Assembly: GCF_014196915.1 (NCBI RefSeq)
Contig: NZ_JACIEP010000011.1
Span: 1 to 64,000, forward strand
DNA length: 64,000 bases
Reading direction: 5' to 3'
Origin: Dysgonomonas hofstadii
GTDB lineage: Bacteria > Bacteroidota > Bacteroidia > Bacteroidales > Dysgonomonadaceae
Both the position numbers and the translations under genes were made by a program. A model generated the notes under the pieces. The model saw nothing but the letters and a program-made list of their open reading frames with translations, was not told the origin of the DNA and searched no databases. Shown here one piece after another: positions 15,433-24,238 of the stretch. How positions within the stretch are numbered: position 1 is the first letter of the stretch; each line of letters begins with the position of its first letter.

Positions 15433-16151
15433 TACAAGAAAAAAATAACCTGTTCGGAGCAAGCGAAACAATTATAAGAAAACAATCTTTGGACAACACC
15501 GGCGTGAAAGAGCCGTTGATCCCACGCATTATATCTATTGTGTTACATCCTATGCTGATGGGGGTATATGGCGTCTTGCTGTTATTCCTGTATACGGATT
15601 TTAACCTGATATTTGCGAACCAGTTTGTCCGTTTCGTCTCGCCGGTCTTTTTCCTCACCTGTTTTGTGCCTGTCAGCGGTATGTATTTCCTGAAAAGAGC
15701 AGGGTTGATAAAAGACTACGAACTCACTGATAAGCGCGATCGTTTTTTACCTTACCTGACAGTCTTCCTGGCATACTTGCTTTTAATATATTATTTTCAT
15801 TCGGCTAAGCTATATATGTGGTTTCTGTCCACATTGGCAGCACCTGTGATTTTAGTAGTAATTGCCGCCATAGTTAACATCCGATGGAAGATAAGTGCCC
15901 ATATGATGGGTATAGGTGGATTGATTGGTTGCACTTTGTCAGTTTGTTATCACGTAAAAGGGCTTAATCCATTCGTTTTATTCATCATTTTGTTTATCTT
16001 AGCAGGATGTTTAGGAGTAGCACGCCTGATGTTGAAACGGCATACTCCGGCACAGGTATATGCAGGTTTTGTGGTAGGCCTTTTTGTATCCTATGTATGT
16101 GTATGGATAGGTGCTTACTGGGGACTTATAATGTATATGAAGAATCTATAA
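15429..16151 (+). CDS. PAP2-superfamily-like membrane protein
   Basis: The 240-residue product has about six membrane segments. Two pieces recall the phosphatase motifs of the PAP2 family: KISAHMMGIGGLIG (equivalent to the SGH motif) and RLMLKRHTPAQVYAGFVVG (equivalent to R-x5-H-x3-D, with Gln in place of Asp). The first PAP2 motif K-x6-RP is only hinted at in KRDRFLP. It may act on lipid or isoprenoid phosphates, but activity is uncertain. The ATGA overlap with rpoN implies co-translation, a linkage also common in other Bacteroidetes. Confidence 0.7.
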   Translation: MIQEKNNLFGASETIIRKQSLDNTGVKEPLIPRIISIVLHPMLMGVYGVLLLFLYTDFNLIFANQFVRFVSPVFFLTCFVPVSGMYFLKRAGLIKDYELTDKRDRFLPYLTVFLAYLLLIYYFHSAKLYMWFLSTLAAPVILVVIAAIVNIRWKISAHMMGIGGLIGCTLSVCYHVKGLNPFVLFIILFILAGCLGVARLMLKRHTPAQVYAGFVVGLFVSYVCVWIGAYWGLIMYMKNL

Positions 16152-16175
16152 TTTAATTATTAAATATATAAGACT

Positions 16176-16556
16176 ATGAACTTTCCAGAAAATTTAAAGT
16201 ACTCAAAAGATCACGAATGGATCAAAGTAGAAGGTGACACTGCATTGGTAGGTATTACAGAATTTGCCCAGGGCGAATTAGGTGAGATTGTTTATGTAGA
16301 CGTTACCACAGAAGGTGAAACAATTGCTAAAGATGGCGTTTTCGGTAGTGTTGAAGCTGTAAAAACAGTTTCGGATTTATTGATGCCGGTATCGGGTGAA
16401 GTTCTTGAAGTAAATGCTGACCTCGAAGACAAACCAGAACTTATAAACGAAGATCCTTATGGTAAAGGATGGATTATTAAAGTCGCGTTAAGCGATGCTG
16501 CCGAACTCGACGGTTTGCTTTCTGCGGCAGATTATAAAAAATTAATTGGAAAATAA
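16176..16556 (+). CDS. gcvH: Glycine cleavage system H protein
   Basis: The 126-residue carrier protein swings the aminomethyl group between P and T proteins of the glycine cleavage complex. The lipoylation lysine is Lys63 in [10 protein letters not shown], and the flanking DHEWIKVEG and [10 protein letters not shown] segments are typical. Only the H protein is encoded here; the other subunits lie elsewhere. purE starts three bases after the stop, so they form an operon. Confidence 0.97.
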   Translation: MNFPENLKYSKDHEWIKVEGDTALVGITEFAQGELGEIVYVDVTTEGETIAKDGVFGSVEAVKTVSDLLMPVSGEVLEVNADLEDKPELINEDPYGKGWIIKVALSDAAELDGLLSAADYKKLIGK

Positions 16557-16559
16557 TAA

Positions 16560-17066
16560 ATGAAACCTATTGTTAGTATTATAATGGGAAGTACTTCCGA
16601 CCTTCCCGTGATGGAAAAAGCAGCGAAATTTTTCGATGAAATGGAGATCCCTTTCGAGATGAATGCATTATCTGCCCACCGTACCCCTGAGCGGGTAGAG
16701 GGTTTTGCCAAGGCTGCACAAGAAAGAGGCATTAAAGTAATAATTGCTGCGGCAGGTATGGCTGCCCATCTTCCTGGTGTTATCGCATCCATGACTTCGA
16801 TCCCGGTGATCGGAGTGCCTATCGATGCTTCGCTGGATGGAATGGACGCTTTGTTGGCCATCGTGCAGATGCCTCCCGGAATTCCTGTTGCTACAGTAGG
16901 TATAAACGGATCTCTGAATGCTGCGATCCTGGCATTACAGATGATAGCTACCGGAGATGAGAATTTGCAGGTAAGGCTTGCTGCTTACAAAGAATCTTTG
17001 AAAAGCAAGATAGAAAAAGCCAACGAAGACTTGTCGAAAGTACAGTATAAGTTTAAAACGAATTAA
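16560..17066 (+). CDS. purE: N5-carboxyaminoimidazole ribonucleotide mutase
   Basis: The 168-residue class I PurE moves the carboxyl group of N5-CAIR to give CAIR in purine synthesis. It shows GSTSDLPVM near residue 10, the catalytic SAHRTPE near 43 and AAGMAAHLPGVIAS near 62-75. It is coupled with gcvH; in many Bacteroidetes ispG follows this pair, but here a terminator and a sugar isomerase come next. Confidence 0.96.
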   Translation: MKPIVSIIMGSTSDLPVMEKAAKFFDEMEIPFEMNALSAHRTPERVEGFAKAAQERGIKVIIAAAGMAAHLPGVIASMTSIPVIGVPIDASLDGMDALLAIVQMPPGIPVATVGINGSLNAAILALQMIATGDENLQVRLAAYKESLKSKIEKANEDLSKVQYKFKTN

Positions 17067-17085
17067 TTTCTGTTACTTATAAATA

Positions 17086-17121
17086 GAGGCTTGAATGGCA
17101 AAATCCGTTCAGGCCTTTTTT
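17086..17121 (+). terminator. Terminator after purE
   Basis: GAGGCTTGAATGG (17086-17098) folds onto CCGTTCAGGCCT and is followed by a run of six T bases. Confidence 0.75.
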
Positions 17122-17151
17122 GCAAGATAACAGATAAAAGATGTATCTTTG
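17119..17151 (+). promoter_or_regulatory. Promoter of the SIS-domain isomerase
   Basis: TTTG (17119-17122), a 21-bp spacer and TATCTTTG (17144-17151) match the Bacteroidetes consensus. The box overlaps a possible TTG start at 17149, which argues for ATG 17170 as the true start. Confidence 0.7.
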
Positions 17152-17169
17152 CCCGATAAAAAGAACCTT

Positions 17170-17775
17170 ATGAACACGGAAGAAATACATTCTTTATTGG
17201 CGCATGAAGCCAATGCAATATTACACATCCCTATAAGCGATGTTTATGAAAAAGCCATCGACCTTATTGTGGAACAGGTGAATGTGAAAAAAGGAAAGCT
17301 TGTGACCAGTGGCATGGGCAAGGCCGGCCAGATAGCACAGAATATCGCTACTACATTCAGCTCTACAGGTACTCCTGCTGTGTTTTTGCATCCGAGTGAG
17401 GCGCAGCATGGCGATTTAGGTATTTTACAGGACAACGATATTTTTCTGGCAATATCCAACTCGGGGAAAACAAGGGAAATAGTTGAACTGATCTCTTTGG
17501 CAAAGAACCTGATCCCCGGTATAAAGTTTATAGTTATCACCAGCGACCCCGACAGTTTGCTGGCACAAAAAGCCGATATCTGTATATTGACTGGCCGGCC
17601 CGATGAAGTGTGTACTCTTGGGCTGACGCCTACAACATCCACAACTATAATGACTGTGATCGGTGATATCCTGGTAGTGGGGACAATGAGGAAAATAGGA
17701 TTCACCCCCGCCGACTATGCCAAACGGCACCATGGGGGATATCTTGGTGATAAATCGCGGGAAATGAGTAAATAA
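17170..17775 (+). CDS. SIS-domain sugar phosphate isomerase (KpsF/GutQ family)
   Basis: From ATG 17170 the protein has 201 residues, a single SIS domain: VTSGMGKAGQIAQNIATTF, HPSEAQHGDLGIL, LAISNSGKTREI and CTLGLTPTTSTT. These match arabinose-5-phosphate isomerases, which make the Kdo precursor from ribulose-5-phosphate. Standard KdsD/KpsF proteins have about 320 residues with two C-terminal CBS domains; those are absent, so this is a SIS-only form. It could instead act on another ketose or aldose phosphate. Confidence 0.8.
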   Translation: MNTEEIHSLLAHEANAILHIPISDVYEKAIDLIVEQVNVKKGKLVTSGMGKAGQIAQNIATTFSSTGTPAVFLHPSEAQHGDLGILQDNDIFLAISNSGKTREIVELISLAKNLIPGIKFIVITSDPDSLLAQKADICILTGRPDEVCTLGLTPTTSTTIMTVIGDILVVGTMRKIGFTPADYAKRHHGGYLGDKSREMSK

Positions 17776-17792
17776 ACGTTACCTTATCATAT

Positions 17793-17827
17793 AAAAAAGG
17801 AAGCCTGATATTCAGACTTCCTTTTTT
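17793..17827. terminator. Bidirectional terminator between convergent genes
   Basis: AAAAAAGGAAG (17793-17803) pairs perfectly with CTTCCTTTTTT (17817-17827). With A and T runs on both sides it serves the isomerase (plus) and ackA (minus). Confidence 0.85.
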
Positions 17828-17848
17828 CGTTTATAGAGAATAAGCTAT

Positions 17849-19048
17849 TTACTTATTAACGATCGTCATTGTATCGGCGGCAATCATATATTCCTCATCA
17901 GTAGGAACTACGATGACAGTTACTTTCGATTCAGGAGTGCTTATGACAGCCTCATCGCCGTGTATCTCGTTGTTCTTATCCAGATCGAGTTCTATTCCCA
18001 TATACTCAAGGTCTTTACATGCCAGTTCGCGGGTTATGGATGAATTCTCCCCGATACCCCCGGTAAAGATAAGGACATCAAGTCCACCGAGAACAGCAGT
18101 ATATGCACCAATGTATTTCTTTACACGGTGAATGAATATGTCGAATGCCAGTTGTGCTCTTTTGTTGCCGCTTGCGATTGCGGCCTGTAGTTCACGCATA
18201 TCTGAAGAAACTCCCGAAACACCCAGCAAACCACTGTGTTTGTTGATCAGTGTGGAGATAGCCTGTGTACCGATGTTTTCTTTTTCCATAATAAAAGATA
18301 TAATGCCGGCATCTACATCTCCGGCACGGGTACCCATAAGTAAGCCTTCAACCGGAGTCATTCCCATCGATGTATCTATAGATTTTCCACCCTTTATAGC
18401 TGCCAGAGAACCTCCGTTGCCGATATGGGCAGTGATGATTCGTTGGCTTTCGTATGGTACGCCTAATGCCTCACAAGCCTGACGGGATACGTATCTGTGG
18501 CTGGTGCCATGAAATCCGTAACGGCGTATGCTATATTTTTCGTATAAAGAATATGGCAATCCATACATGTATGATTCCGGTGGCATGGTCTGATGGAATG
18601 CCGTATCGAACACTCCAACCTGAGGAATATCTCCCATCAGTTCTTTTACGGCATAAATACCGGCAAGGTTAGGCGGGTTGTGCAGGGGCGCCAACTCTAT
18701 ACATTCTTCCATTTTCTTTATTACTTCATCAGTAATATAAACACTACTGTTGAATTCTTCTCCTCCATGTACGACGCGATGCCCTACGGCATCTATTTCG
18801 TCCAGCGATTTGATGCATCCGTATTTTTCGCTTAGCAATACACCTAGTATATACTCAATACCCGATTGGTGCTCAAGTATCTCTCCTTCGAGTACAACTT
18901 TGTCGCCATTAGGAAGAGGAAATTTAAGGAACGAACCTTTCAATCCGATTTTTTCAACTACTCCCTGAGCCACCACCTCTTTGCTTTCCATATTGAAAAG
19001 CTTATATTTTATGGATGAACTACCACAGTTCAGTACTAATATTTTCAT
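17849..19048 (-). CDS. ackA: Acetate kinase
   Basis: The 399-residue kinase makes ATP from acetyl phosphate, ending the fermentative Pta-Ack route. Signatures include LNCGSSSIKYKLF at the N terminus, GHRVVHGG, RYGFHGTSHRYV and TAHIGNGGSLAAI, all of normal spacing. It is last of three minus-strand genes (pta, dehydrogenase-like, ackA), only four bases after the dehydrogenase stop. Confidence 0.97.
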   Translation of the reverse strand: MKILVLNCGSSSIKYKLFNMESKEVVAQGVVEKIGLKGSFLKFPLPNGDKVVLEGEILEHQSGIEYILGVLLSEKYGCIKSLDEIDAVGHRVVHGGEEFNSSVYITDEVIKKMEECIELAPLHNPPNLAGIYAVKELMGDIPQVGVFDTAFHQTMPPESYMYGLPYSLYEKYSIRRYGFHGTSHRYVSRQACEALGVPYESQRIITAHIGNGGSLAAIKGGKSIDTSMGMTPVEGLLMGTRAGDVDAGIISFIMEKENIGTQAISTLINKHSGLLGVSGVSSDMRELQAAIASGNKRAQLAFDIFIHRVKKYIGAYTAVLGGLDVLIFTGGIGENSSITRELACKDLEYMGIELDLDKNNEIHGDEAVISTPESKVTVIVVPTDEEYMIAADTMTIVNK

Positions 19049-19052
19049 GTTA

Positions 19053-20018
19053 TTATATTAAGTTGTTTGGTCCTATCTGTTTTCCCGATTCGTCATAAAT
19101 ATAGAATCCACGGCCTGTGGATTTTCCTAATTGCTTAGAGCGATACAGGCGCCATAGCACAGGAGAGGCTTTGTATTTTTTGTCTCCATATTCATGGAAC
19201 ATGTCTTCCATCATCATCACCAGTTTTTCGATACCGATGATATCTGCCAGTTGGAATACACCGAAACGTTGTCCGTATATGATAGTAAACTCTTTATCTA
19301 TATCTTCGAGGGGTGCTACATTCTCCATCCATATTTCACATGCTTCGTTCAGCATGATGATAAGTATACGGAAGCTGACAAGCCCGCTACTTTCGTGAAC
19401 CGGAATAGGGGTGTATTTGATCATGTTGGCAAACAGGAATATTTTATCTATCGCTTCCTGCGACGTAAACGTTCCCCGTACAACTTCCAGTAATTTTGCT
19501 TCGGTGTGGGTGATAGGAAAGTGCAGGCTGATGCAGCGCTCCTTGTGAGTGAGTTCTGCAGCCAGTTCGCTTATAATGACTGTTGTTGCATTGGTTGCGA
19601 TGATAGCATCGGGAGCCAACACCAGTTCGAGATTGCGAAAAACTTCTTTACGTAACTCGGTGCTACGCTCTCCGTTAGCTTCGTAACGGATACATTCGAT
19701 AACAAAATCACAGCCTTTGAGGTCGCTGTAGTTGAGGGAGCCTTTGATACGTCCCATTGTGGCACGTTTCTCTCCCTGAGTCAGTCCCCAGTTCTCAATC
19801 TTCGTGTCGAGGCCGTTTTCTATATCTTTCAGCGCTTCCTGTATCCTGTCGTTCGATACTTCTATGAAAACGACTTCCATGCCGGATAGTGCCGTGAGGC
19901 TGACTATGTGGCGTCCGTCGCGGCCACATCCTACTACGCCGATCTTTGAGAATAACGATCTCTTTTTATGCTTTGAACTTAAGCCATATTCTTCAATAGC
20001 TTCTATTATTTCTGCCAT
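19053..20018 (-). CDS. 3-hydroxyacyl-CoA dehydrogenase family protein
   Basis: The 321-residue protein has an NAD-binding Rossmann motif IGVVGCGRDGRHIVSLTALSG near residue 27, the DFVIECI segment, an ATNATTVIISELA region and LHFPITHTEAKLLEVVRG, then the C-terminal helical domain ending STGRGFYIYD. This is the plan of 3-hydroxybutyryl-CoA dehydrogenase. Family members usually show N-x-F/P-x-x-H with NPxxHMxLVE; here SLHFPITHTEAKLLEVV keeps His and Glu. The gene is unusual in sitting between pta and ackA, which hints at butyrate or acyl-CoA metabolism tied to acetate production. Substrate not certain. Confidence 0.8.
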   Translation of the reverse strand: MAEIIEAIEEYGLSSKHKKRSLFSKIGVVGCGRDGRHIVSLTALSGMEVVFIEVSNDRIQEALKDIENGLDTKIENWGLTQGEKRATMGRIKGSLNYSDLKGCDFVIECIRYEANGERSTELRKEVFRNLELVLAPDAIIATNATTVIISELAAELTHKERCISLHFPITHTEAKLLEVVRGTFTSQEAIDKIFLFANMIKYTPIPVHESSGLVSFRILIIMLNEACEIWMENVAPLEDIDKEFTIIYGQRFGVFQLADIIGIEKLVMMMEDMFHEYGDKKYKASPVLWRLYRSKQLGKSTGRGFYIYDESGKQIGPNNLI

Positions 20019-20105
20019 AGGTATTTTTTGAGTTATGAATTATGATATGTCCCCCTAGCCCCCGGAGGGGGAAATCTCCCCTATGGGGAGGATAGGAGGG
20101 GCTTC
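20019..20105. repeat. GC-rich palindromic spacer repeat
   Basis: Between pta and the dehydrogenase gene lies CCCCCTAGCCCCCGGAGGGG followed by CCCCTATGGGGAGGATAGG and GGGGCTTCT. Similar G-tract pieces ending in GGGGGC occur at about 12799-12830 and 33640-33830, so this is a dispersed repeat type. Its hairpins might lower downstream expression within the operon (inference). Confidence 0.55.
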
Positions 20106-21116
20106 TTACTTGTTTTTAGCTGCAATAGCCTGATTAGCTGCAATAGCCACCATATTGTATACATCGCTAACCGAGCATCCGCGCGAAAGGTCGTGTACTG
20201 GAGCGGCCATACCCTGCAAGATGGGGCCGATTGCTTCTGCTCCGCCAAGGCGCTGAACCAGTTTGTAAGCTATATTTCCCACTTCGAGTGTAGGGAAGAC
20301 AAGAACATTGGCTTTTCCGGCAACTTTGCTGTCCGGAGCTTTCTGTTGTCCCACTGCGGCAACAAGAGCTGCGTCAGCTTGCAATTCGCCGTCGATGTCC
20401 ATTGTCGGATCCAGTTTTTGTGCCAGTTGAGTAGCTTCTATCACTTTATCTACCATCGGATGTTTTGCGCTTCCTTTTGTAGAGAAACTCAGGATGGCAA
20501 CCTGTGGCTCCTCTCCAACAAGGGCACGGGCTGTATGTCCGGTGGAAACGGCGATTTCTGCCAGTTGGGCAGCTGTAGGGTCGGGGGTAACGGCACAGTC
20601 GGCCATGACGATGAGGCCATCTTTACCGTATTGTTTCTGAGTGGTGAACATGAGGAATGCTCCTGATACGACACTCATTCCCGGCGCAGTCTTTATGATC
20701 TGCAACGCAGGGCGAAGTACATCGCCTGTTGTGTTTTGTGCTCCTGCGATTTCACCGTCGGCATCACCGTTCTTAATCATGAGGCAGCCAATATATAAAG
20801 GGTCAGCGGCTAGTTTCGCTGCCTGCTCTATGGTCATACCTTTCGCTTTTCTGAGTTCGAAAAGAAGATTGGTATATACTTCTTTTTTCTCATAATCTTT
20901 AGGATCGACTATGGTAGCTTTGTCTATGTTTTTGAGACCAAGATTCACTGCCATATTTTTAATTTCTGTTGTGTCTCCAACAAGTATAATGTCGGCAACA
21001 CCATCGCCGATAAGCAAGTCTGCGGCTTTGAGAGTTCTTACTTCGGTTCCTTCGGGAAGAACAATGCGTTGTTTGTTCGATTTAGCCCGTTCTACAATTT
21101 GATTAATTAAATCCAT
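20106..21116 (-). CDS. pta: Phosphate acetyltransferase
   Basis: The 336-residue enzyme converts acetyl-CoA and phosphate to acetyl phosphate, the substrate of AckA encoded downstream. It is the short form, catalytic PTA_PTB domain only, with IVLPEGTEVRTLKAA, DGEIAGAQNTTGDVLRPALQ, ADCAVTPDPTAAQLAEIA and FPTLEVGNIAYKLVQRLGGAEAIGPI. The upstream region holds a TATATTTG box. Confidence 0.97.
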   Translation of the reverse strand: MDLINQIVERAKSNKQRIVLPEGTEVRTLKAADLLIGDGVADIILVGDTTEIKNMAVNLGLKNIDKATIVDPKDYEKKEVYTNLLFELRKAKGMTIEQAAKLAADPLYIGCLMIKNGDADGEIAGAQNTTGDVLRPALQIIKTAPGMSVVSGAFLMFTTQKQYGKDGLIVMADCAVTPDPTAAQLAEIAVSTGHTARALVGEEPQVAILSFSTKGSAKHPMVDKVIEATQLAQKLDPTMDIDGELQADAALVAAVGQQKAPDSKVAGKANVLVFPTLEVGNIAYKLVQRLGGAEAIGPILQGMAAPVHDLSRGCSVSDVYNMVAIAANQAIAAKNK

Positions 21117-21181
21117 GATATATTTGTTGTTTTGTATTTACTCTCAATTCCGGGATTTTTAACCTAAATTAAAAATCGACA

Positions 21182-21189
21182 CAAATATA
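21182..21189 (-). promoter_or_regulatory. -7 box of the pta operon
   Basis: The minus strand reads TATATTTG, a match to TAnnTTTG, 65 bp before the pta ATG. Confidence 0.5.
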
Positions 21190-21297
21190 CTAAAAATGTA
21201 AACTGGAGTTTGCATTTTTGTGGAAAAAATGTATACTTAAATGTGAAATATATTAAAATGGATGGTAGTGCTTATATTGAAGCCGTTTGGAATTTTT

Positions 21298-21362
21298 ATG
21301 CCAATCAGTAGTTGAAACTATTATAATTAATTACAATCATAATTTCAACTACTGATTGGCAT
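21298..21362. repeat. Perfect 20-bp inverted repeat hairpin
   Basis: ATGCCAATCAGTAGTTGAAA (21298-21317) is exactly complementary to 21343-21362 with a 25-base AT loop. It lies 18 bp beyond the end of the TonB receptor gene and may end its transcript. Its AATCAGTAGTT core recurs in other spacers (35026-35036 and 52233-52243). Confidence 0.85.
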
Positions 21363-21379
21363 AACTTACAACTCTTCTC

Positions 21380-23593
21380 CTACTTTCCTATCGTATAACG
21401 GAATCCCACATAGAATTTACGTCCCATGGTAGGGCCCCATACCATTGTGGCATCAAAGTTGTCTCCGAATGGATTTTCGGGATCAATGATCGGATTCTTT
21501 TGTTTATAATCGGTGATATTCTCTGCTCCCGCATAGACACTCCATGTACGGAACCGTTTGGTGATCTGAGCATTCAGTATCGTATACGACCCGAATGTAT
21601 TTCCCCATAGCGGATCTGCCGCATCAGCAGTAGGCATACGTCCGCCACCATTAAACTGGGCAGTGAGGTCGAACATCCATTTTTTCAGATTTGTTTCATA
21701 CGAAGCTGTAACCAAAGCTTTGTAATCACTGATCAATGGTTTTTTCATCGATTTGCCGTTATAGTCCGTTTTAGTATCCATCCAGCGGTAGGCTGCAAGC
21801 AGGTTAAATCCTTTGAACAACGGGTAGGAAGCTTCTACCTGAAAACTGTTCGCATAAGATTTTCCTTTCAGGTTGTAGAACATTACGGCATGCGGGTCAC
21901 TGTCCACATCGGTCACCACCTGGTTATCGAAATCAGTCCGGTACCACTCGCCGGATATGGTCAGGTCTTCTCCTTTTATCGGGATATGGAATGAAACACT
22001 GGCTCCGTAATTCCATGCCGATTCCTGCTTCAGGTTATCTTCTATGATAATCTTGCGACTGCTTGCCATATAGAAACTGTTTTCGGGCATCACAAACACG
22101 GTACGGTAGCCTTTTCCGGCAGATGCACGCAGATTGAGCCACTCCACAGGCATATACTTCAGGTGCACGCGGGGAGTTACAAATACTTTATCGTGCAACG
22201 AGCTATAATCGGCCCTTAGTCCTGCCAGGGCGATAAACTTATCATTCAGGTTGAATGTATATTGGGCATATCCCCCTGTTGTCGTTTCATTTTCGGGCTG
22301 CGGTGCCAAAGGATTGTTCAATGCGATGGTCTGCGTGTACTTGTCCCAGTTCATACTCAGCCCCGTACTTAACTGGTGCATTCTTCCGAGTTGGGTTTCA
22401 TACATCAGCGAAGCATACAGGTTGTTCGCATATACATTCAGTTTCTGCGCTGCGAATTGCGATTTCTGATCCTGGTATGATCCTGTAAAGATCAAGGCGA
22501 TATTACCATTACGTTTTTCGTCAAGTATATAAGAATTCTTTGTATAGAATTCTCCCCTGTTGGCTTTCACCGATATTTCATACGGATTGTCTTTGTTGAC
22601 GGAAGCATCGTTCAATGTATGCATGGTCTGTCCGCTGGTACGGTAATCCTGTAGGAAACGTATACCGAATTGCGAAGCGTAGCGCCCCGACATATAATGC
22701 CAGCGGTTCATAAAGTTGAACTGATGCTTTTTAGGAGCATCGAGGAAACTGTCATTGTTATCATCATGCGAGGCTGTTTCATTGGAATAATGAAGAAATA
22801 CGCCTGTATTGAGTTTGTCATTCAATATAAATGCAGCATCGGCATTCCCTTCATAACGTCCCGCATCGCTGGCGAAAAAGTTAAGGCTAAGAGGATCGGC
22901 GCTGTTAGGCTTTTTATATTCCACATTCATCTGTCCGGTGATAGACTCATATCCGTTCTTCACAGATGCGGCGCCCTTCGAAATTTGTATACTTTCCATC
23001 CATGGGCCGGGAATATAATCGAGTCCGTAAGTTGAAGCAGGGCCACGGAAATTAGGATAATTTTCGGTGAGGGTTTGCACATAAGTACCCGCCAGACCTA
23101 ACAACTGGATTTGCTTGGCTCCTGTAACCGCATCGCTGAACGATACGTCTACCGACGGATTGGTTTCGAAACTTTCCGAAAGATTACAGCAGGCTGCACG
23201 ATGTAATTCCTTTGTCGTGATCTTCTCGGTCTGGAGAACTTCCCGGCGTGATTTTATTGTACCGGGGACAGTCTTCTCAATCACGACTTCTCCCAGTTCG
23301 TTATTCTCATCAAGGGTGATATTTTGTATTTCGGCAAAATCGTGAATATGCACCACTTTATCTTTAAAACCGACATAAGAGATTGCCAGCATGTGGTCTT
23401 TATGCGGAGTTCCGGGGATTTCGAAAAAACCTTTATCGTCGGTCACAACTCCGGTTTTCGCACTCTCCCAACGTACCGAAGCTCCTATAAGCGGTTGCTT
23501 TTGCGCATCGAGTATATATCCTTTCAGGATGTCTTTACCAAAAGTAAGGACAGGTATTAATAGTAGTAATATAGTTATTTTTATTGTTTTCAT
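21380..23593 (-). CDS. TonB-dependent outer-membrane receptor, probably metal related
   Basis: From ATG 23593 the protein has 737 residues: signal peptide MKTIKITILLLLIPVLTFG, a carboxypeptidase-regulatory-like domain (about 22-100, LKGYILDAQKQPLIGASV), a TonB plug containing the unusual RAACCNLSESFETNPSVDV, and a barrel ending in YVGFRYTIGK. The vicinal cysteines CCN at the plug start are typical of a Bacteroidetes receptor group usually found beside a small cysteine-rich protein, as here. Copper or another soft metal is a guess. The longer frame to 23653 lacks a signal peptide at its start, so I use 23593. Single gene, followed by a large hairpin. Confidence 0.85.
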   Translation of the reverse strand: MKTIKITILLLLIPVLTFGKDILKGYILDAQKQPLIGASVRWESAKTGVVTDDKGFFEIPGTPHKDHMLAISYVGFKDKVVHIHDFAEIQNITLDENNELGEVVIEKTVPGTIKSRREVLQTEKITTKELHRAACCNLSESFETNPSVDVSFSDAVTGAKQIQLLGLAGTYVQTLTENYPNFRGPASTYGLDYIPGPWMESIQISKGAASVKNGYESITGQMNVEYKKPNSADPLSLNFFASDAGRYEGNADAAFILNDKLNTGVFLHYSNETASHDDNNDSFLDAPKKHQFNFMNRWHYMSGRYASQFGIRFLQDYRTSGQTMHTLNDASVNKDNPYEISVKANRGEFYTKNSYILDEKRNGNIALIFTGSYQDQKSQFAAQKLNVYANNLYASLMYETQLGRMHQLSTGLSMNWDKYTQTIALNNPLAPQPENETTTGGYAQYTFNLNDKFIALAGLRADYSSLHDKVFVTPRVHLKYMPVEWLNLRASAGKGYRTVFVMPENSFYMASSRKIIIEDNLKQESAWNYGASVSFHIPIKGEDLTISGEWYRTDFDNQVVTDVDSDPHAVMFYNLKGKSYANSFQVEASYPLFKGFNLLAAYRWMDTKTDYNGKSMKKPLISDYKALVTASYETNLKKWMFDLTAQFNGGGRMPTADAADPLWGNTFGSYTILNAQITKRFRTWSVYAGAENITDYKQKNPIIDPENPFGDNFDATMVWGPTMGRKFYVGFRYTIGK

Positions 23594-23680
23594 TTGATTT
23601 TCAAATTTATGTGATTTATATACAAATACTTCAGGTGCGCCACAAATGCGCACACAACATCAGATCATATAAATACAAAA

Positions 23681-24136
23681 TCAAATGATAAGAACCCTTA
23701 TAAAAGAGAGATACTCACGGGGAGGGGTGTCAGGCGGTGTTTTATAATAAATATATTCATCGTCATGCTCTACAATATCGGGCAAAACGCTGATTGGCTG
23801 AACAAAAAGTGCATCGGATATCCACACGAAAGGCGTAGATACATGCGGACGAAACGACGACGCATCAATATCGATAGCCACACGGGATATAGCGCAATGC
23901 TTATCTTTCGAATATTCTGTCTGGCCTGTAGTATGACAGCTACCTTGTGATGCACAGCATGCTTTTGTTTGTTCGGCCTGTGCCGTAGATGAGCAACAAA
24001 GTTGTTGAGTGGACATGAAAATGGGCTGCTTGTCGCAGGCTATGCATTGACAATTCACGATCGTTACCCCCATGCCTGTGATAAACACGGTAGCGGCAGC
24101 AACCAATAACAATATGCGTTGAGCAAATCTTTTCAT
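23681..24136 (-). CDS. Cysteine-rich exported protein (HYC_CC_PP-like)
   Basis: From ATG 24136 the 151-residue product has an N-terminal membrane/signal segment (MKRFAQRILLLVAAATVFIT), paired cysteines in LCCSS and ACCAS, a KHC motif, and a late KTPPDTPPREYLS. This is the pattern of the small HYC_CC_PP family seen in Bacteroidetes just upstream of TonB receptors such as the one at 21380-23593. The cysteine pairs suggest metal binding. It is probably cotranscribed with the receptor (87-bp gap). The upstream longer frame starting at 24283 runs into repeat DNA and is not used. Confidence 0.7.
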   Translation of the reverse strand: MKRFAQRILLLVAAATVFITGMGVTIVNCQCIACDKQPIFMSTQQLCCSSTAQAEQTKACCASQGSCHTTGQTEYSKDKHCAISRVAIDIDASSFRPHVSTPFVWISDALFVQPISVLPDIVEHDDEYIYYKTPPDTPPREYLSFIRVLII

Positions 24137-24238
24137 ACCGGATACAAAATTAAAGAATTGTTCTAAATAACATAGTATCTCAGCTTGTTTTTTTGAATTA
24201 TTACGGATTGAAGGATGTAGTCGTCCTGACTTTATGTT

